Assembly (NCBI RefSeq): GCF_001665685.1
Contig: NZ_LZTB01000011.1
Span: 1 to 64,000 of the forward strand
DNA: 64,000 nt
Direction: 5' to 3'
Source of the DNA: Mycobacterium sp. 852013-50091_SCH5140682
GTDB taxonomy: Bacteria; Actinomycetota; Actinomycetes; Mycobacteriales; Mycobacteriaceae
Below the pieces are notes generated by a model that ran no database searches, was not told where the DNA came from, and worked only from the letters and a program-made list of their open reading frames with translations. Position 1 is the stretch's first letter. Every line of letters starts with the position of its first letter. Positions 44,832 to 53,427 of this stretch are shown here, one piece after another. The position numbers and the translations under genes are program-made.

Positions 44832-45226
44832 CGGGCGCGGTCCGGTCCACCCGGCAACGGGCCGCGATCGCCGAGCTGCTCAACGAGACGGAGGGCTTCC
44901 GCTCCGCTCAGGAACTGCATGACGAACTGCGCCGCCGCGGCGAGGGCATCGGCCTGACCACGGTGTACCGCACGCTGCAGACGATGGCCACCGCAGGCGT
45001 CGTCGACACCCTGCGTACCGACACCGGCGAATCGGTATACCGCCGCTGCTCAGAACACCATCACCACCATCTGGTGTGCCGCACCTGCGGCTCGACCGTC
45101 GAGGTCTCCGGTGGGCACGTCGAATCCTGGGCCGCCGAGGTCGCCCGCGAGCACGGTTTCTCCGACATCAGCCACACCATCGAGATCTTCGGGGTGTGCG
45201 GCGAATGCGGCGGATCAGCCGACTAG
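44828..45226 (+). CDS. zur: Zinc uptake regulator Zur (FurB)
   Basis: A 132-residue Fur-family repressor. The winged helix includes GIGLTTVYRTLQTMATAG. Metal ligands are visible in CSEHHHHHLVCRTCG and the C-terminal CGECGG, giving the structural Cys4 site and regulatory His/Glu site. With zinc it represses uptake and alternative ribosomal protein genes. GTG start overlaps the smtB stop, making a coupled zinc-sensing pair as in Rv2358-Rv2359. Convergent with the response regulator by 4 bp. Confidence 0.94.
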   Translation: MTGAVRSTRQRAAIAELLNETEGFRSAQELHDELRRRGEGIGLTTVYRTLQTMATAGVVDTLRTDTGESVYRRCSEHHHHHLVCRTCGSTVEVSGGHVESWAAEVAREHGFSDISHTIEIFGVCGECGGSAD

Positions 45227-45870
45227 CAACGCAGATAAGCCAGCACGGCGAGAACCCGGCGATTCTGTTCGTGATCGGGCGGCAGCGTGAGCTTGGCGAA
45301 GATGCTGCCGATGTGCTTCTCCACCGCGCCGTGACTGATCACCAGAGTGCGGGCGATGCTCGTGTTGGATCGGCCCTCGGCGATCAGCGCGAGCACCTCT
45401 TGTTCCCGCACGGTCATCTCCCGCAGCGGGTCGTCGCGACGGCGTCGTACCAACAGCTGCGCGACCACGTCCGGATCGAACACCGTTCCGCCGGACGCCA
45501 CACGGTGCAGCGCATCGAGGAATTCGTCGATCGCCGAGACCCGGTCTTTGAGCAGATAGCCGATCGCACCGGCGCCGTCGGCCAGCAGGTCATCGGCATA
45601 CGAAACCTCGACGTACTGGGACAACACGAGTATGGGAGAACGGCGCACCCGCTGTCGCGCCTCGACCGCGGCGCGCAATCCCTCATCGGTATGCGACGGC
45701 GGCATCCGGACATCCACCACCGAGACGTCCGGCCGATGCTCTTCGATCGCCTGCACCAGCGACGGCCCGTCACCTACTGCGGCGACGACGTCATGACCAT
45801 TTTCGGTCAGCAGCCGGATCAGGCCCTCCCTCAGCAGGACGGCATCGTCGGCGACCACAATTCTCAGCAC
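45223..45870 (-). CDS. NarL/LuxR-type response regulator
   Basis: A 215-residue two-component regulator. The receiver domain has the acidic pocket VVADDAV, phosphoacceptor Asp in SVVDVRMPP and Lys in YLLKDRV. The C-terminal LuxR helix-turn-helix contains LTVREQEVLALIAEG-like sequence (here MTVREQEVLALIAEG) and GAVEKHIGSIFAKL. The GTG at 45870 fits the receiver start and overlaps the kinase stop by 7 bp. It pairs with the upstream kinase; targets unknown. Confidence 0.92.
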   Translation of the reverse strand: MLRIVVADDAVLLREGLIRLLTENGHDVVAAVGDGPSLVQAIEEHRPDVSVVDVRMPPSHTDEGLRAAVEARQRVRRSPILVLSQYVEVSYADDLLADGAGAIGYLLKDRVSAIDEFLDALHRVASGGTVFDPDVVAQLLVRRRRDDPLREMTVREQEVLALIAEGRSNTSIARTLVISHGAVEKHIGSIFAKLTLPPDHEQNRRVLAVLAYLRC

Positions 45871-47165
45871 GGCAATTCCACCCCGATCGTCGTCGGTCCG
45901 CCCGCGGGACTGACCACCGTCAGCGTGCCACCGACCGCCCGCACCCGGTCGACGAGGCCGGACAGGCCATGGCCTTTCGCCACATGTGCACCGCCGTCCC
46001 CGTCGTCGACGATCTCGGCGCCGAGCCGACCAGGCCCATGCGCCACGGTGACCCAGCAATTCGCCGCGCCGCTGTGCTTGGCGACGTTGGTCAGCGACTC
46101 GGCGACGGCGAAGTAGGCAGCGGTCTCCACCGCCGCGTCGAGCCGACCGGCCGGGGTGCCGAGCTCAGGGTCGATGACAAGCTCGACCGGGACAGTGCAC
46201 CGGACCGCCAGAGCGGCCAGCGCGCTGGGCAGGCCCCGGTCGGTGAGCACGGGCGGCGCGATGCCGCGCGACAGCGCGCGCAGCTCGTCCAAGGTGTCCT
46301 GGGTTTGTCCGAGCGCCTCGTCCAGCGTCTGCCGCAGCGCCTCGGGATTCTTGTCCAGCTGTTGGCGCGCACGGCTCAAGTCCATCGCGAGGCGGACGAG
46401 TCGGTGCTGCGGACCGTCGTGGATGTCCCGTTCGAGCCGACGCAGCGCGGTCGCCTCCGCCGACGCCGCGGCCGCCTTCTGCTCCGTCAGCACGGTGATC
46501 GTCTGGCGCATCTCAGCCACGCCGGTCAGCAGGAGCCGGCTGAAACCCGCCGCGATGAGCGCGCAGCCGCGCACCACGAACGGGAGGGTGATCAGGCACA
46601 GCACCCCGATGGCAGTCTGGAGGCCGACCCGCGCAAAGGTGCTGTCGCCGAGCCCGATCAGCTGGGCGAGTGAGCGGTTGTCCGGGCCCCGCGGGATGGT
46701 CCAGTCCCACACGACGGTCAACGTGCCGCCGATCGCCAACGCCCACCAGCTCACGACGATGCAGAACGTGGCCACCGCGACCGGGAAATACAAGATGCTG
46801 TGCGCGAGGTCGAGCCAGAACTGGATCTGGGTGAGCGGGGTGAGGATCCGTTTCCACACGCCGGCACCCCGTTCGGCCTTCCGGTAGACCGGCCGGGGCA
46901 GCGGCCGGCACAGCACCGCAGGGATACGCCACCGCTCGACGTCGGCGAAGAAGCGAGCGATGAACAGCGTGCCGGCGAGAATGGGAAAGCCGACGACGAT
47001 GACCAGCGTGCTGAGCCCCGCCGACACCCCGGTCACGATGACGCTGCAACTCGCGACGGCGAACGGGAATCCGAGCAGCGTGTAGCCGGTGTCGATGCCG
47101 AGCTGACGGAGGAAGCCGACGCGTTCGGGCTGCGCCGCGCCGGCCAGCGTGGGAACGGTGCTCAT
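45864..47165 (-). CDS. Sensor histidine kinase (HisKA_3 type)
   Basis: About 433 residues. The N-terminal ~230 residues hold several membrane segments with no large extracellular sensor. This is followed by the dimerisation/phosphoacceptor helix LERDIHDGPQHRLVRLAMDL (His near 240) and an HATPase with EIVDDGDGG and GHGLSGLVDRV. It should phosphorylate the adjoining NarL-type regulator. The start could be the ATG at 47165 or a GTG at 47183; neither has good spacing. The signal may be membrane stress. Confidence 0.9.
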   Translation of the reverse strand: MSTVPTLAGAAQPERVGFLRQLGIDTGYTLLGFPFAVASCSVIVTGVSAGLSTLVIVVGFPILAGTLFIARFFADVERWRIPAVLCRPLPRPVYRKAERGAGVWKRILTPLTQIQFWLDLAHSILYFPVAVATFCIVVSWWALAIGGTLTVVWDWTIPRGPDNRSLAQLIGLGDSTFARVGLQTAIGVLCLITLPFVVRGCALIAAGFSRLLLTGVAEMRQTITVLTEQKAAAASAEATALRRLERDIHDGPQHRLVRLAMDLSRARQQLDKNPEALRQTLDEALGQTQDTLDELRALSRGIAPPVLTDRGLPSALAALAVRCTVPVELVIDPELGTPAGRLDAAVETAAYFAVAESLTNVAKHSGAANCWVTVAHGPGRLGAEIVDDGDGGAHVAKGHGLSGLVDRVRAVGGTLTVVSPAGGPTTIGVELPC

Positions 47166-47258
47166 GTCCTCGACGCTAGGCACTTCTCGGGCGCCCTCCT
47201 ATCCGGTGCACCAGTGTGTTCGAGGTAGGGCTGTCCCCACCCTCCCGCACCGTCGCCA

Positions 47259-47657
47259 CTAGACCGGGTCGCGCGCAAGTGCCAGAACGGTGTGTTCGGT
47301 CAGTGGGGCCAGCTCGATGTCACCGGGGGCATGCGGGTCGATCCACGCCATCTCCTCGATCTCGGCGGCCGGGTGCGGCTCGCCCTGGAGGCTGACCAGA
47401 TACAGCTGTGCATCGACGACGTGGCCGGGTTCATTGGCGGCGACGGCGTGGTGAGTCCCCAGCGGGCGCACCGTCGTCAGGTCGAAGCCCGTGCCGAGTT
47501 CCTCGGCAACCTCGCGGGCGAGTGCTTGCAACGGTTCTTCCCCGTGCTCGATCTTGCCGCCCGGCTGCATGAACTTCGACGTGCCGCGCTTGCGGACGAC
47601 GAGCACCCGGTTGCGCTCATCGAGGACGACCGCGGCCACGATGTGCAGAACCGTCAT
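47259..47657 (-). CDS. Nudix hydrolase (MutT type)
   Basis: A 132-residue Nudix protein with an intact box, GGKIEHGEEPLQALAREVAE followed by ELG, at about residues 35-58. Such enzymes remove nucleotides or other X-linked diphosphates such as oxidised dNTPs. The ATG overlaps the stop of the upstream YbjN gene as ATGA, so the two are co-translated. Confidence 0.9.
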   Translation of the reverse strand: MTVLHIVAAVVLDERNRVLVVRKRGTSKFMQPGGKIEHGEEPLQALAREVAEELGTGFDLTTVRPLGTHHAVAANEPGHVVDAQLYLVSLQGEPHPAAEIEEMAWIDPHAPGDIELAPLTEHTVLALARDPV

Positions 47658-48100
47658 GACATGAGGTCGCGACGCACATCGGCACCCGTCGCCAACACCA
47701 TGAGAATCAGCGTGCGCAGTGCGTCGTCGGTGAGCCCGGCTGCCGGGAAGTTGTAGCGCAGCATCACGTCGGCGACCTTCTTCGCGGGGCTCTTGCGCGC
47801 CGACCCCTTCGGCGTCGACCCGTTGGCGGGTGTGGTGACCAACTTCTCCACCAGGACCACCGAACCCAGCATGGTGCGACTGGCGTGGCCGGCCACCCGT
47901 TCGCGAATCTTGTTGTTGAGCGGCAGGTCCCACGCCAGCGGCTGGGTCAGTGACACCATCTCCAGCCCTTCGGCGATGGTGACGACCCGCACCGAGGCGA
48001 CCGACCCGTCGACCGTCACGGTCAGCGCGTCGTCCTCTTCCTCGACAACGGACATCACCTCGCCGAGGGCGGAGGACAACTGCTGCAGCAGGCTGGTCAT
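47654..48100 (-). CDS. YbjN-domain/conserved mycobacterial protein
   Basis: A 148-residue soluble protein starting MTSLLQQLSSALGEVMSVVE. It resembles YbjN/type III chaperone-like folds (DGSVASVRVVTIAEGLEMVS), with a Lys/Ser-rich insertion near 100-110. No enzymatic motif is visible. It follows uppS by 22 bp and probably belongs to the recO-uppS operon; the position agrees with Rv2360c. Confidence 0.68.
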   Translation of the reverse strand: MTSLLQQLSSALGEVMSVVEEEDDALTVTVDGSVASVRVVTIAEGLEMVSLTQPLAWDLPLNNKIRERVAGHASRTMLGSVVLVEKLVTTPANGSTPKGSARKSPAKKVADVMLRYNFPAAGLTDDALRTLILMVLATGADVRRDLMS

Positions 48101-48122
48101 TCGGCCCTGCCTCTCAGGCTCA

Positions 48123-49007
48123 TCATTCGGCCCTACCGAAGCGGCGGTTGCGGTTGACGTACTCCTCGCAGGCCGCCCACAGGTCGCGACGGTCGTAATC
48201 GGGCCAGAGCTTGTCCTGGAACACGAACTCCGCGTACGCGGCCTGCCACAGCAGGAAGTTGCTGGCCCGCTGTTCCCCTGACGTGCGGATGAACAGGTCG
48301 ACGTCGGGGATGTCGGGCCGGTGCAGGTGCTTGGCGAAAGACGCCTCGTTGATGCGGCCCGGGTTGATCTTGCCTTCGGCCGCTTCCTCGGCCAACGCCT
48401 GCGCGGCCTCGACGATCTCGGTGCGGCCGCCGTAGTTCACGCAGTAGTTGACGGTGATGACGTCGTTGCCGACGGTCATCTGCTCGGCGATGTCGAATTC
48501 CTTGATGACGCTGCGCCACATCTTCGGACGTGAGCCCACCCAGCGCATGTTCACGCCCATGGCGTCCAGGTTCTCCCGACGCCGCCGCACCACCTCGCGG
48601 TTGAAGCCCATCAGGAACCGGACTTCCTCGGTGCTGCGCTTCCAGTTCTCGGTGGAAAACGCGTACACGCTCAGATGCTTGATACCGAGTTCGATTGCGC
48701 CGCAGGTGATGTCGATCAACACCGCCTCGCCCATCTTGTGCCCCTCGGTACGGCCGAGGCCGCGCTGGGTGGCCCAGCGGCCGTTGCCGTCCATCACCAC
48801 AGCGACGTGGTTGGGCACCTGATCGGCCGGAATCTTCGGCGCGGACGCCTTGGACGTGTGCTGCGGCGGGCGCGAAAAACGACCGTTGGTGTTGGGCGGC
48901 AATTCCGGGAAGACCACCGGCCACGTCGACGTATCCGGGAAGACCGGATAGTCGTCAGGCGCCGGGGGCAGCTGCGGGTAGGTCGTCTTGCCCCGTGTGA
49001 ATGCCAT
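48123..49007 (-). CDS. uppS: Decaprenyl (polyprenyl) diphosphate synthase, cis type
   Basis: A 294-residue cis-prenyltransferase that makes the decaprenyl carrier for peptidoglycan and arabinogalactan. The active-site motif is [15 protein letters not shown] near residue 70, with [12 protein letters not shown] and the late [11 protein letters not shown]. An N-terminal extension of ~60 residues is typical of the long mycobacterial enzyme. It overlaps the 3' end of recO by 53 bp. Similar in length and place to Rv2361c. Confidence 0.96.
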   Translation of the reverse strand: MAFTRGKTTYPQLPPAPDDYPVFPDTSTWPVVFPELPPNTNGRFSRPPQHTSKASAPKIPADQVPNHVAVVMDGNGRWATQRGLGRTEGHKMGEAVLIDITCGAIELGIKHLSVYAFSTENWKRSTEEVRFLMGFNREVVRRRRENLDAMGVNMRWVGSRPKMWRSVIKEFDIAEQMTVGNDVITVNYCVNYGGRTEIVEAAQALAEEAAEGKINPGRINEASFAKHLHRPDIPDVDLFIRTSGEQRASNFLLWQAAYAEFVFQDKLWPDYDRRDLWAACEEYVNRNRRFGRAE

Positions 49008-49797
49008 GTGCCATATCCTGCCCGACCAGCGCGGCCCGGCGGTCGGCGACCGTCCGATCCACGCGGTAGGCCCGCTCCACCAGAGGCAACGTCCGCAGCT
49101 GACGTTCCAGATGCCACTGCAGATGCGCGGCGATGAGCCCGCTGGCCTGGCTGCGGTGCCCTGACGTCGTCGTCTCGGCGTATTCCCAGTCGCCGTCGTG
49201 CAGCGCCGTCATCAGTTCGAGTACCGCCTGCGGCGGCGTGGACGATCCGCTGGGCCGGCAGTGCACGCAGACGCTGCCGCCTGCCGCGACATGGAACGCG
49301 CGGTGCGGGCCGGGTGCGGCACAGCGGGCACATTCGGTCAGCGCCGGCGCCCAGCCGGCCACCCCCATCGCCCGCAGCAGATAGGAATCGAGCACCAGCT
49401 CCCGAGCCCGCGAGCCGTCCGCGACCGCCCGCAGTGCCGCCACCGTCAAGCGGTGCAGCGCGGGCATGGGCGCCCGCTCTTCGCCGGCCAACCGTTCGGC
49501 CGTCTCCAACATGGCGCACGCGCAGGTGTAGCGACCGTAATCACTGACGATGTCGGCGGCGAACGCGTCGATGGCCTGGACCTGGGTGACGATGTCGAGA
49601 TTGCGGCCGGGATGCAGCTGAACATCGATGTGAGCGAACGGCTCCAGCCGGGCGCCGAACTTACTGCGGGTACGCCGCACCCCCTTGGCCACCGCGCGCA
49701 CCAAACCATGGTCGCGGGTGAGCAGGGTGACAATCCGGTCGGCCTCGCCGAGCTTGTGCTGGCGCAGCACCACCGCCCGGTCCCGGTACAGCCGCAT
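48955..49797 (-). CDS. recO: DNA repair protein RecO
   Basis: A 280-residue recombination mediator that loads RecA on SSB-coated DNA with RecR. The N-terminal OB fold begins [21 protein letters not shown] four-cysteine zinc motif is present in CARCAAPG and CVHCRP near residues 155-180. The C-terminal ~20 residues are poorly conserved and coincide with the overlap with uppS. Divergent from amiA2, 17 bp apart. Confidence 0.94.
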   Translation of the reverse strand: MRLYRDRAVVLRQHKLGEADRIVTLLTRDHGLVRAVAKGVRRTRSKFGARLEPFAHIDVQLHPGRNLDIVTQVQAIDAFAADIVSDYGRYTCACAMLETAERLAGEERAPMPALHRLTVAALRAVADGSRARELVLDSYLLRAMGVAGWAPALTECARCAAPGPHRAFHVAAGGSVCVHCRPSGSSTPPQAVLELMTALHDGDWEYAETTTSGHRSQASGLIAAHLQWHLERQLRTLPLVERAYRVDRTVADRRAALVGQDMAHGIHTGQDDLPAAAPGA

Positions 49798-49814
49798 CGT
49801 GACAGTCTCTCATC

Positions 49815-51392
49815 GTGGCCCGACAGATTCCGGAACGCACCGCCGATATCCTCAAAGCGATGGGAAAATCCACGGCCACCGACGCGACCTCTCCGGTCTT
49901 CCCTACCCTCGTCAGCCAGCTGTACCAACTCGCCAGTGGCGCCGTCACATCCGAGCAACTGGTGCAGCGGTCGCTGCACGCCATCGCCGCCAGCCAGTCC
50001 ACCCTCAACGCGTTCCGGGTCGTGCTCGCCGAGCAGGCGATGGCCGACGCCGACGCCGCCGACCGCCAACGCGCGGCCGGTAAACAACTGCCGCTGTTGG
50101 GAATTCCCATCGCGGTCAAAGACGACGTCGACATCGCCGGAGTGCCCACCCGGTTCGGCACCGACGCAGAGGCGCCCCCGGCCACGGCCGACGCCGAGGT
50201 GGTGCGTCGCCTCAAGGAGGCCGGCGCGGTCATCGTCGGCAAGACCAACACGTGCGAGCTCGGACAATGGCCGTTCACCGGCGGACCGGGATTCGGACAC
50301 ACCCGCAATCCCTGGTCGCGTAAACACAGTGCGGGCGGCTCGTCCGGAGGCAGCGCAGCGGCCGTCGCCGCCGGACTGGTCACCGCGGCCATCGGCTCGG
50401 ACGGCGCAGGCAGCGTCCGCATCCCCGCCGCGTGGACACATCTGGTCGGCATCAAACCGCAGCGCGGCCGGATCTCCACGTGGCCGCTGCCCGAGGCGTT
50501 CAACGGCATCACCGTCAACGGGGTACTGGCCCGCACGGTCACCGACGCGGCGCTGGTGCTCGACGCCGCGTCGGGCAATGCCGCAGGCGATCTGCATCAA
50601 CCACCACCCGTGCAGGCCGCCGACTTCGTGGGGCAGGCGCCGGGACCGCTGCGGGTGGCGATGTCGACGGCATTCCCGTTCACCGGCGTGCGGGCCAAGC
50701 TGGACCCGGAGATCCTCGCCGCGTTGCAGACCGTCGCCGAGCAACTCGATCAGCTGGGACACAGCGTCGTCCGAAAAGACCCCAACTACAGCCTGCGGAT
50801 GTCGTGGGACTTCCTGTCCCGCTCCACCGCCGGACTGCTGGACTGGGCCGAACGGTTGAGTGACCGCGAACTCGGAGTGGACTACGACGAGCGCACGGTG
50901 ATGAACATGCGCATCGGTCGACTGCTGTCCCAGGACGTGTTGCGTAAGGCGCGGGCCCACGAGGCCGAAGCTCGGCGCCGCGTCGGCTGGATATTCAATC
51001 TCGTCGACGTCATCATCGCGCCCACCACCGCGCAGCCCCCGCCCCTGACCCATGAATTCGACCGGCGCGGTTGGGCCGCGACCGAGCGCAGCGCGATCCG
51101 GTACTGCCCGCTGACGTGGCCGTGGAACCTCTTGGGCTGGCCTGCGATCAATGTTCCGGCCGGATTCACCTCCGACGGGCTGCCCATCGGTGTGCAGTTG
51201 ATGGGCCCGGCCCACAGTGAGCCGCTGCTGATCTCGCTGGCCGCCGAGTTGGAGGCCCTCAACGACTGGGCGGCACGACAACCCGCGCCGTGGTGGAACA
51301 CCCCGCAGGACCGCCCGGTGAAGGTCGTCGAGGACGTCGCGGACACCCGGGATGCGTCGCTGGCGGCTGCCGCAGTCAACGCACTCACCTGA
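49815..51392 (+). CDS. amiA2: Amidase-signature family hydrolase
   Basis: A 525-residue amidase of the Ser-cisSer-Lys type. The catalytic Lys is in PIAVKDDVDIAG, the Gly/Ser signature is HSAGGSSGGSAAAVAAG, and the nucleophile follows in SDGAGSVRIPAA. It hydrolyses carboxamides; the substrate is not known. The sequence and location match AmiA2 (Rv2363). The start may be GTG 49815 or the ATG at 49860 (MGKSTATDATSP), the latter nearer the usual family length. Confidence 0.92.
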   Translation: MARQIPERTADILKAMGKSTATDATSPVFPTLVSQLYQLASGAVTSEQLVQRSLHAIAASQSTLNAFRVVLAEQAMADADAADRQRAAGKQLPLLGIPIAVKDDVDIAGVPTRFGTDAEAPPATADAEVVRRLKEAGAVIVGKTNTCELGQWPFTGGPGFGHTRNPWSRKHSAGGSSGGSAAAVAAGLVTAAIGSDGAGSVRIPAAWTHLVGIKPQRGRISTWPLPEAFNGITVNGVLARTVTDAALVLDAASGNAAGDLHQPPPVQAADFVGQAPGPLRVAMSTAFPFTGVRAKLDPEILAALQTVAEQLDQLGHSVVRKDPNYSLRMSWDFLSRSTAGLLDWAERLSDRELGVDYDERTVMNMRIGRLLSQDVLRKARAHEAEARRRVGWIFNLVDVIIAPTTAQPPPLTHEFDRRGWAATERSAIRYCPLTWPWNLLGWPAINVPAGFTSDGLPIGVQLMGPAHSEPLLISLAAELEALNDWAARQPAPWWNTPQDRPVKVVEDVADTRDASLAAAAVNALT

Positions 51393-51427
51393 TTTCGCAA
51401 GCGCCTTCGCCGCAGGAGCAAAGGATC

Positions 51428-51443
51428 GAGTAGTCGCCTACTC
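51428..51443. repeat. Short perfect hairpin after amiA2
   Basis: GAGTAG and CTACTC flank TCGC as a perfect 6-4-6 inverted repeat, 35 bp past the amidase stop and about 86 bp before the secreted protein. It could be an operator or part of a terminator. Confidence 0.35.
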
Positions 51444-51529
51444 TATCCGCGCCACACAGGGTCTTCCTAGCCTGATGCCAGGCGACCGACAGCCGCCGGT
51501 CGGCGTTCCCCAAGCATCTGGAGGCTCCC

Positions 51530-52192
51530 ATGGCAATCAGGAATCTCACCCGATCAGCTGCGGCTGCGGTCATCGGCACGGCCGTCGTCATCCCGGTTCC
51601 GGCCGCCGCTGATCCCCTCCCCTTCGGACCCGACACCTGTATCCAGGGTTACGTCTGGCGGGAGGCCCGCACCGGCGACACCGTCTGCGTCACCCCGGAC
51701 GAGCGGTCGACGGTACTTCAGCAGAATTCCAACCCCGGCGCGCACAAGGACCCCAACGGCGCGTCCGGCCCGCAGAGTTGCGCCCAGGGTTACGTTTGGC
51801 GCGAGGCGTTCGACGGCGACACGATCTGTGTCACACCGGACTTCCGCCAGCAGATGCTCAACGACAACGCCGCCGCGGCGTCACGCAAGCAGGCCACCCA
51901 GCCGGTGCCCACCCCCGGCGCGTCGGCCAGCGGGTCAACCGTGCTGTTCGAGGTCACCGGGTCCGGCGAGGTGTTCAACATCGTCACCGACCCCTCGGGA
52001 GCCGACGTCCCCGATCACACCAAGATCCCGTGGCAGCGCACCATGACCATCGGACCGGATGTCCAGATGCTGCAGGTCGTCGCGACCGGTCGCGACGCTC
52101 CCGGCCCGGGCTGCCGCATCACGCTGGACGGCAAGGTCGTCGCCGAACAGCCGATCGGCGGTAGCGCGCACTGCGTCTTCACGCGGTCGTGA
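51530..52192 (+). CDS. Secreted repeat protein with MmpS-like C-terminal domain
   Basis: A 220-residue exported protein. Signal peptide (1-27, cleavage after PAAA). Then come two copies of a cysteine-containing motif, CIQGYVWREARTGDTVCVTP (about 37-56) and CAQGYVWREAFDGDTICVTP (about 84-103). A Pro/Ala/Ser linker follows. The C-terminal ~85 residues (VLFEVTGSGE, IPWQRTMTI, GCRITLDGKVV) resemble the periplasmic domain of MmpS proteins. GGAGG precedes the ATG. It is not associated with an mmpL gene here. Function unknown. Confidence 0.83.
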   Translation: MAIRNLTRSAAAAVIGTAVVIPVPAAADPLPFGPDTCIQGYVWREARTGDTVCVTPDERSTVLQQNSNPGAHKDPNGASGPQSCAQGYVWREAFDGDTICVTPDFRQQMLNDNAAAASRKQATQPVPTPGASASGSTVLFEVTGSGEVFNIVTDPSGADVPDHTKIPWQRTMTIGPDVQMLQVVATGRDAPGPGCRITLDGKVVAEQPIGGSAHCVFTRS

Positions 52193-52195
52193 GCG

Positions 52196-53113
52196 TCAGA
52201 ACCCCAGCCGCCCCAGCTGTTTGGGGTCACGCTGCCAGTTCTTCGCGATCTTGACCCGCAGGTCCAGATAAACCTTTGTACCGAGCAGCTTTTCGATCTG
52301 GGTGCGGGCCGCGGTGCCGACCTCTCGCAGGCGCGCGCCGCCTTTGCCGATGACGATGCCCTTCTGGCTGTCGCGTTCGACGTAGAGAATCGCGTGCACG
52401 TCGATCAAGGGATTGTCGTCTTCCCTTCCTGGCCTTTCTGAGACGTCCTCGATCACCACGGCCAACGAGTGCGGGAGTTCGTCGCGCACGCCTTCCAGCG
52501 CGGCTTCGCGGATGAGCTCGGCCATCAGGACTTCCTCGGGCTCATCGGTCAGTTCACCGTCGGGGTAGTAGGCGGGGCCGGGCGGCAGCTTGGAGACGAG
52601 GACATCGGTGAGCACGTCGAGTTGCTCATTGGCGGTGGCCGAGACCGGCACGATGTCGGTGTCCGGCCCGACCAGCTCACTGACCGCCATGAGCTGCGCG
52701 GCGACGCGGTCCTTCGGCACCTTGTCGATCTTGGTGACGATGGCGATCAGCGTCGTCTTCGGTGCCACAGCGCGGATCTGCTGATAGATCCAGCGGTCTC
52801 CGGGCCCGATGGCCTCGTCGGCGGGGATGCACAAGCCGATCACGTCCACCTCGGAGTAGGTGTCCTTGACCAGATCGTTGAGCCGCTGGCCCAGCAGCGT
52901 CCGCGGCCGGTGCAGGCCGGGTGTGTCGACCAGGATGATCTGGAAGTCCTCGCGGTGCACGATGCCGCGGATGGTGTGCCGGGTGGTCTGCGGGCGGTTC
53001 GACGTGATCGCGACCTTGCTGCCGACCAGGGCGTTGGTCAGTGTCGACTTGCCGGTGTTGGGCCTGCCGACGAAACAGACGAAGCCTGACCGGAATTCGC
53101 GCTCGTCGCTCAT
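52196..53113 (-). CDS. era: GTPase Era
   Basis: A 305-residue ribosome-assembly GTPase that binds the 3' end of 16S rRNA. G1 is GRPNTGKS, G3 DTPGLH and G4 TKID, and a C-terminal KH domain includes GIVIGKGGARLREVG. ATG overlaps the preceding gene as ATGA. It ends 3 bp from the convergent secreted-protein gene. It belongs to the phoH-ybeY-CBS-cda-era operon. Confidence 0.96.
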   Translation of the reverse strand: MSDEREFRSGFVCFVGRPNTGKSTLTNALVGSKVAITSNRPQTTRHTIRGIVHREDFQIILVDTPGLHRPRTLLGQRLNDLVKDTYSEVDVIGLCIPADEAIGPGDRWIYQQIRAVAPKTTLIAIVTKIDKVPKDRVAAQLMAVSELVGPDTDIVPVSATANEQLDVLTDVLVSKLPPGPAYYPDGELTDEPEEVLMAELIREAALEGVRDELPHSLAVVIEDVSERPGREDDNPLIDVHAILYVERDSQKGIVIGKGGARLREVGTAARTQIEKLLGTKVYLDLRVKIAKNWQRDPKQLGRLGF

Positions 53114-53427
53114 ACCGGATTCCCTGCCCGGTCGGTGACGATCACCGCGGCGTCGGCGGAGAGCTCCCGCACCGCAGCCACTCCGGCGTCATCCGCTGAA
53201 CCGCCGACCAGTACCGCCGCCTCCAATCCCGCGGCGCCGCTGGACACTGCGGCCGCCACCGCCGACTGCAGCGCCGTCAACTGCAGCGCCGCCAGCTGTA
53301 CGGGTGCACCGGCGTAGGTGCGGCCGTCGATATCGCGGACCGCGGCGCCCGCTGAGGCCTCGGCCCGGCCCATCGCCCCGCGGGCGAGCACCACAAGTTT
53401 GGTGTCCTCGGCATCAAGTTCGGTCAT
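53110..53427 (-). CDS. Cytidine-deaminase-like protein lacking catalytic motifs
   Basis: A 105-residue protein whose pattern [18 protein letters not shown] and [10 protein letters not shown] recalls the first half of cytidine deaminases. However, the HAE and PCxxC zinc motifs are missing, so no deaminase activity is expected. It corresponds in position to Rv2365c. It overlaps the CBS-domain gene by 14 bp upstream and era downstream by ATGA; it may support its operon partners as a structural protein. Confidence 0.78.
   Translation of the reverse strand: MTELDAEDTKLVVLARGAMGRAEASAGAAVRDIDGRTYAGAPVQLAALQLTALQSAVAAAVSSGAAGLEAAVLVGGSADDAGVAAVRELSADAAVIVTDRAGNPV

Noticed and set aside
53110..53427. 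Active cytidine deaminase
   Set aside because: The HAE and PCxxC zinc-binding motifs are absent.
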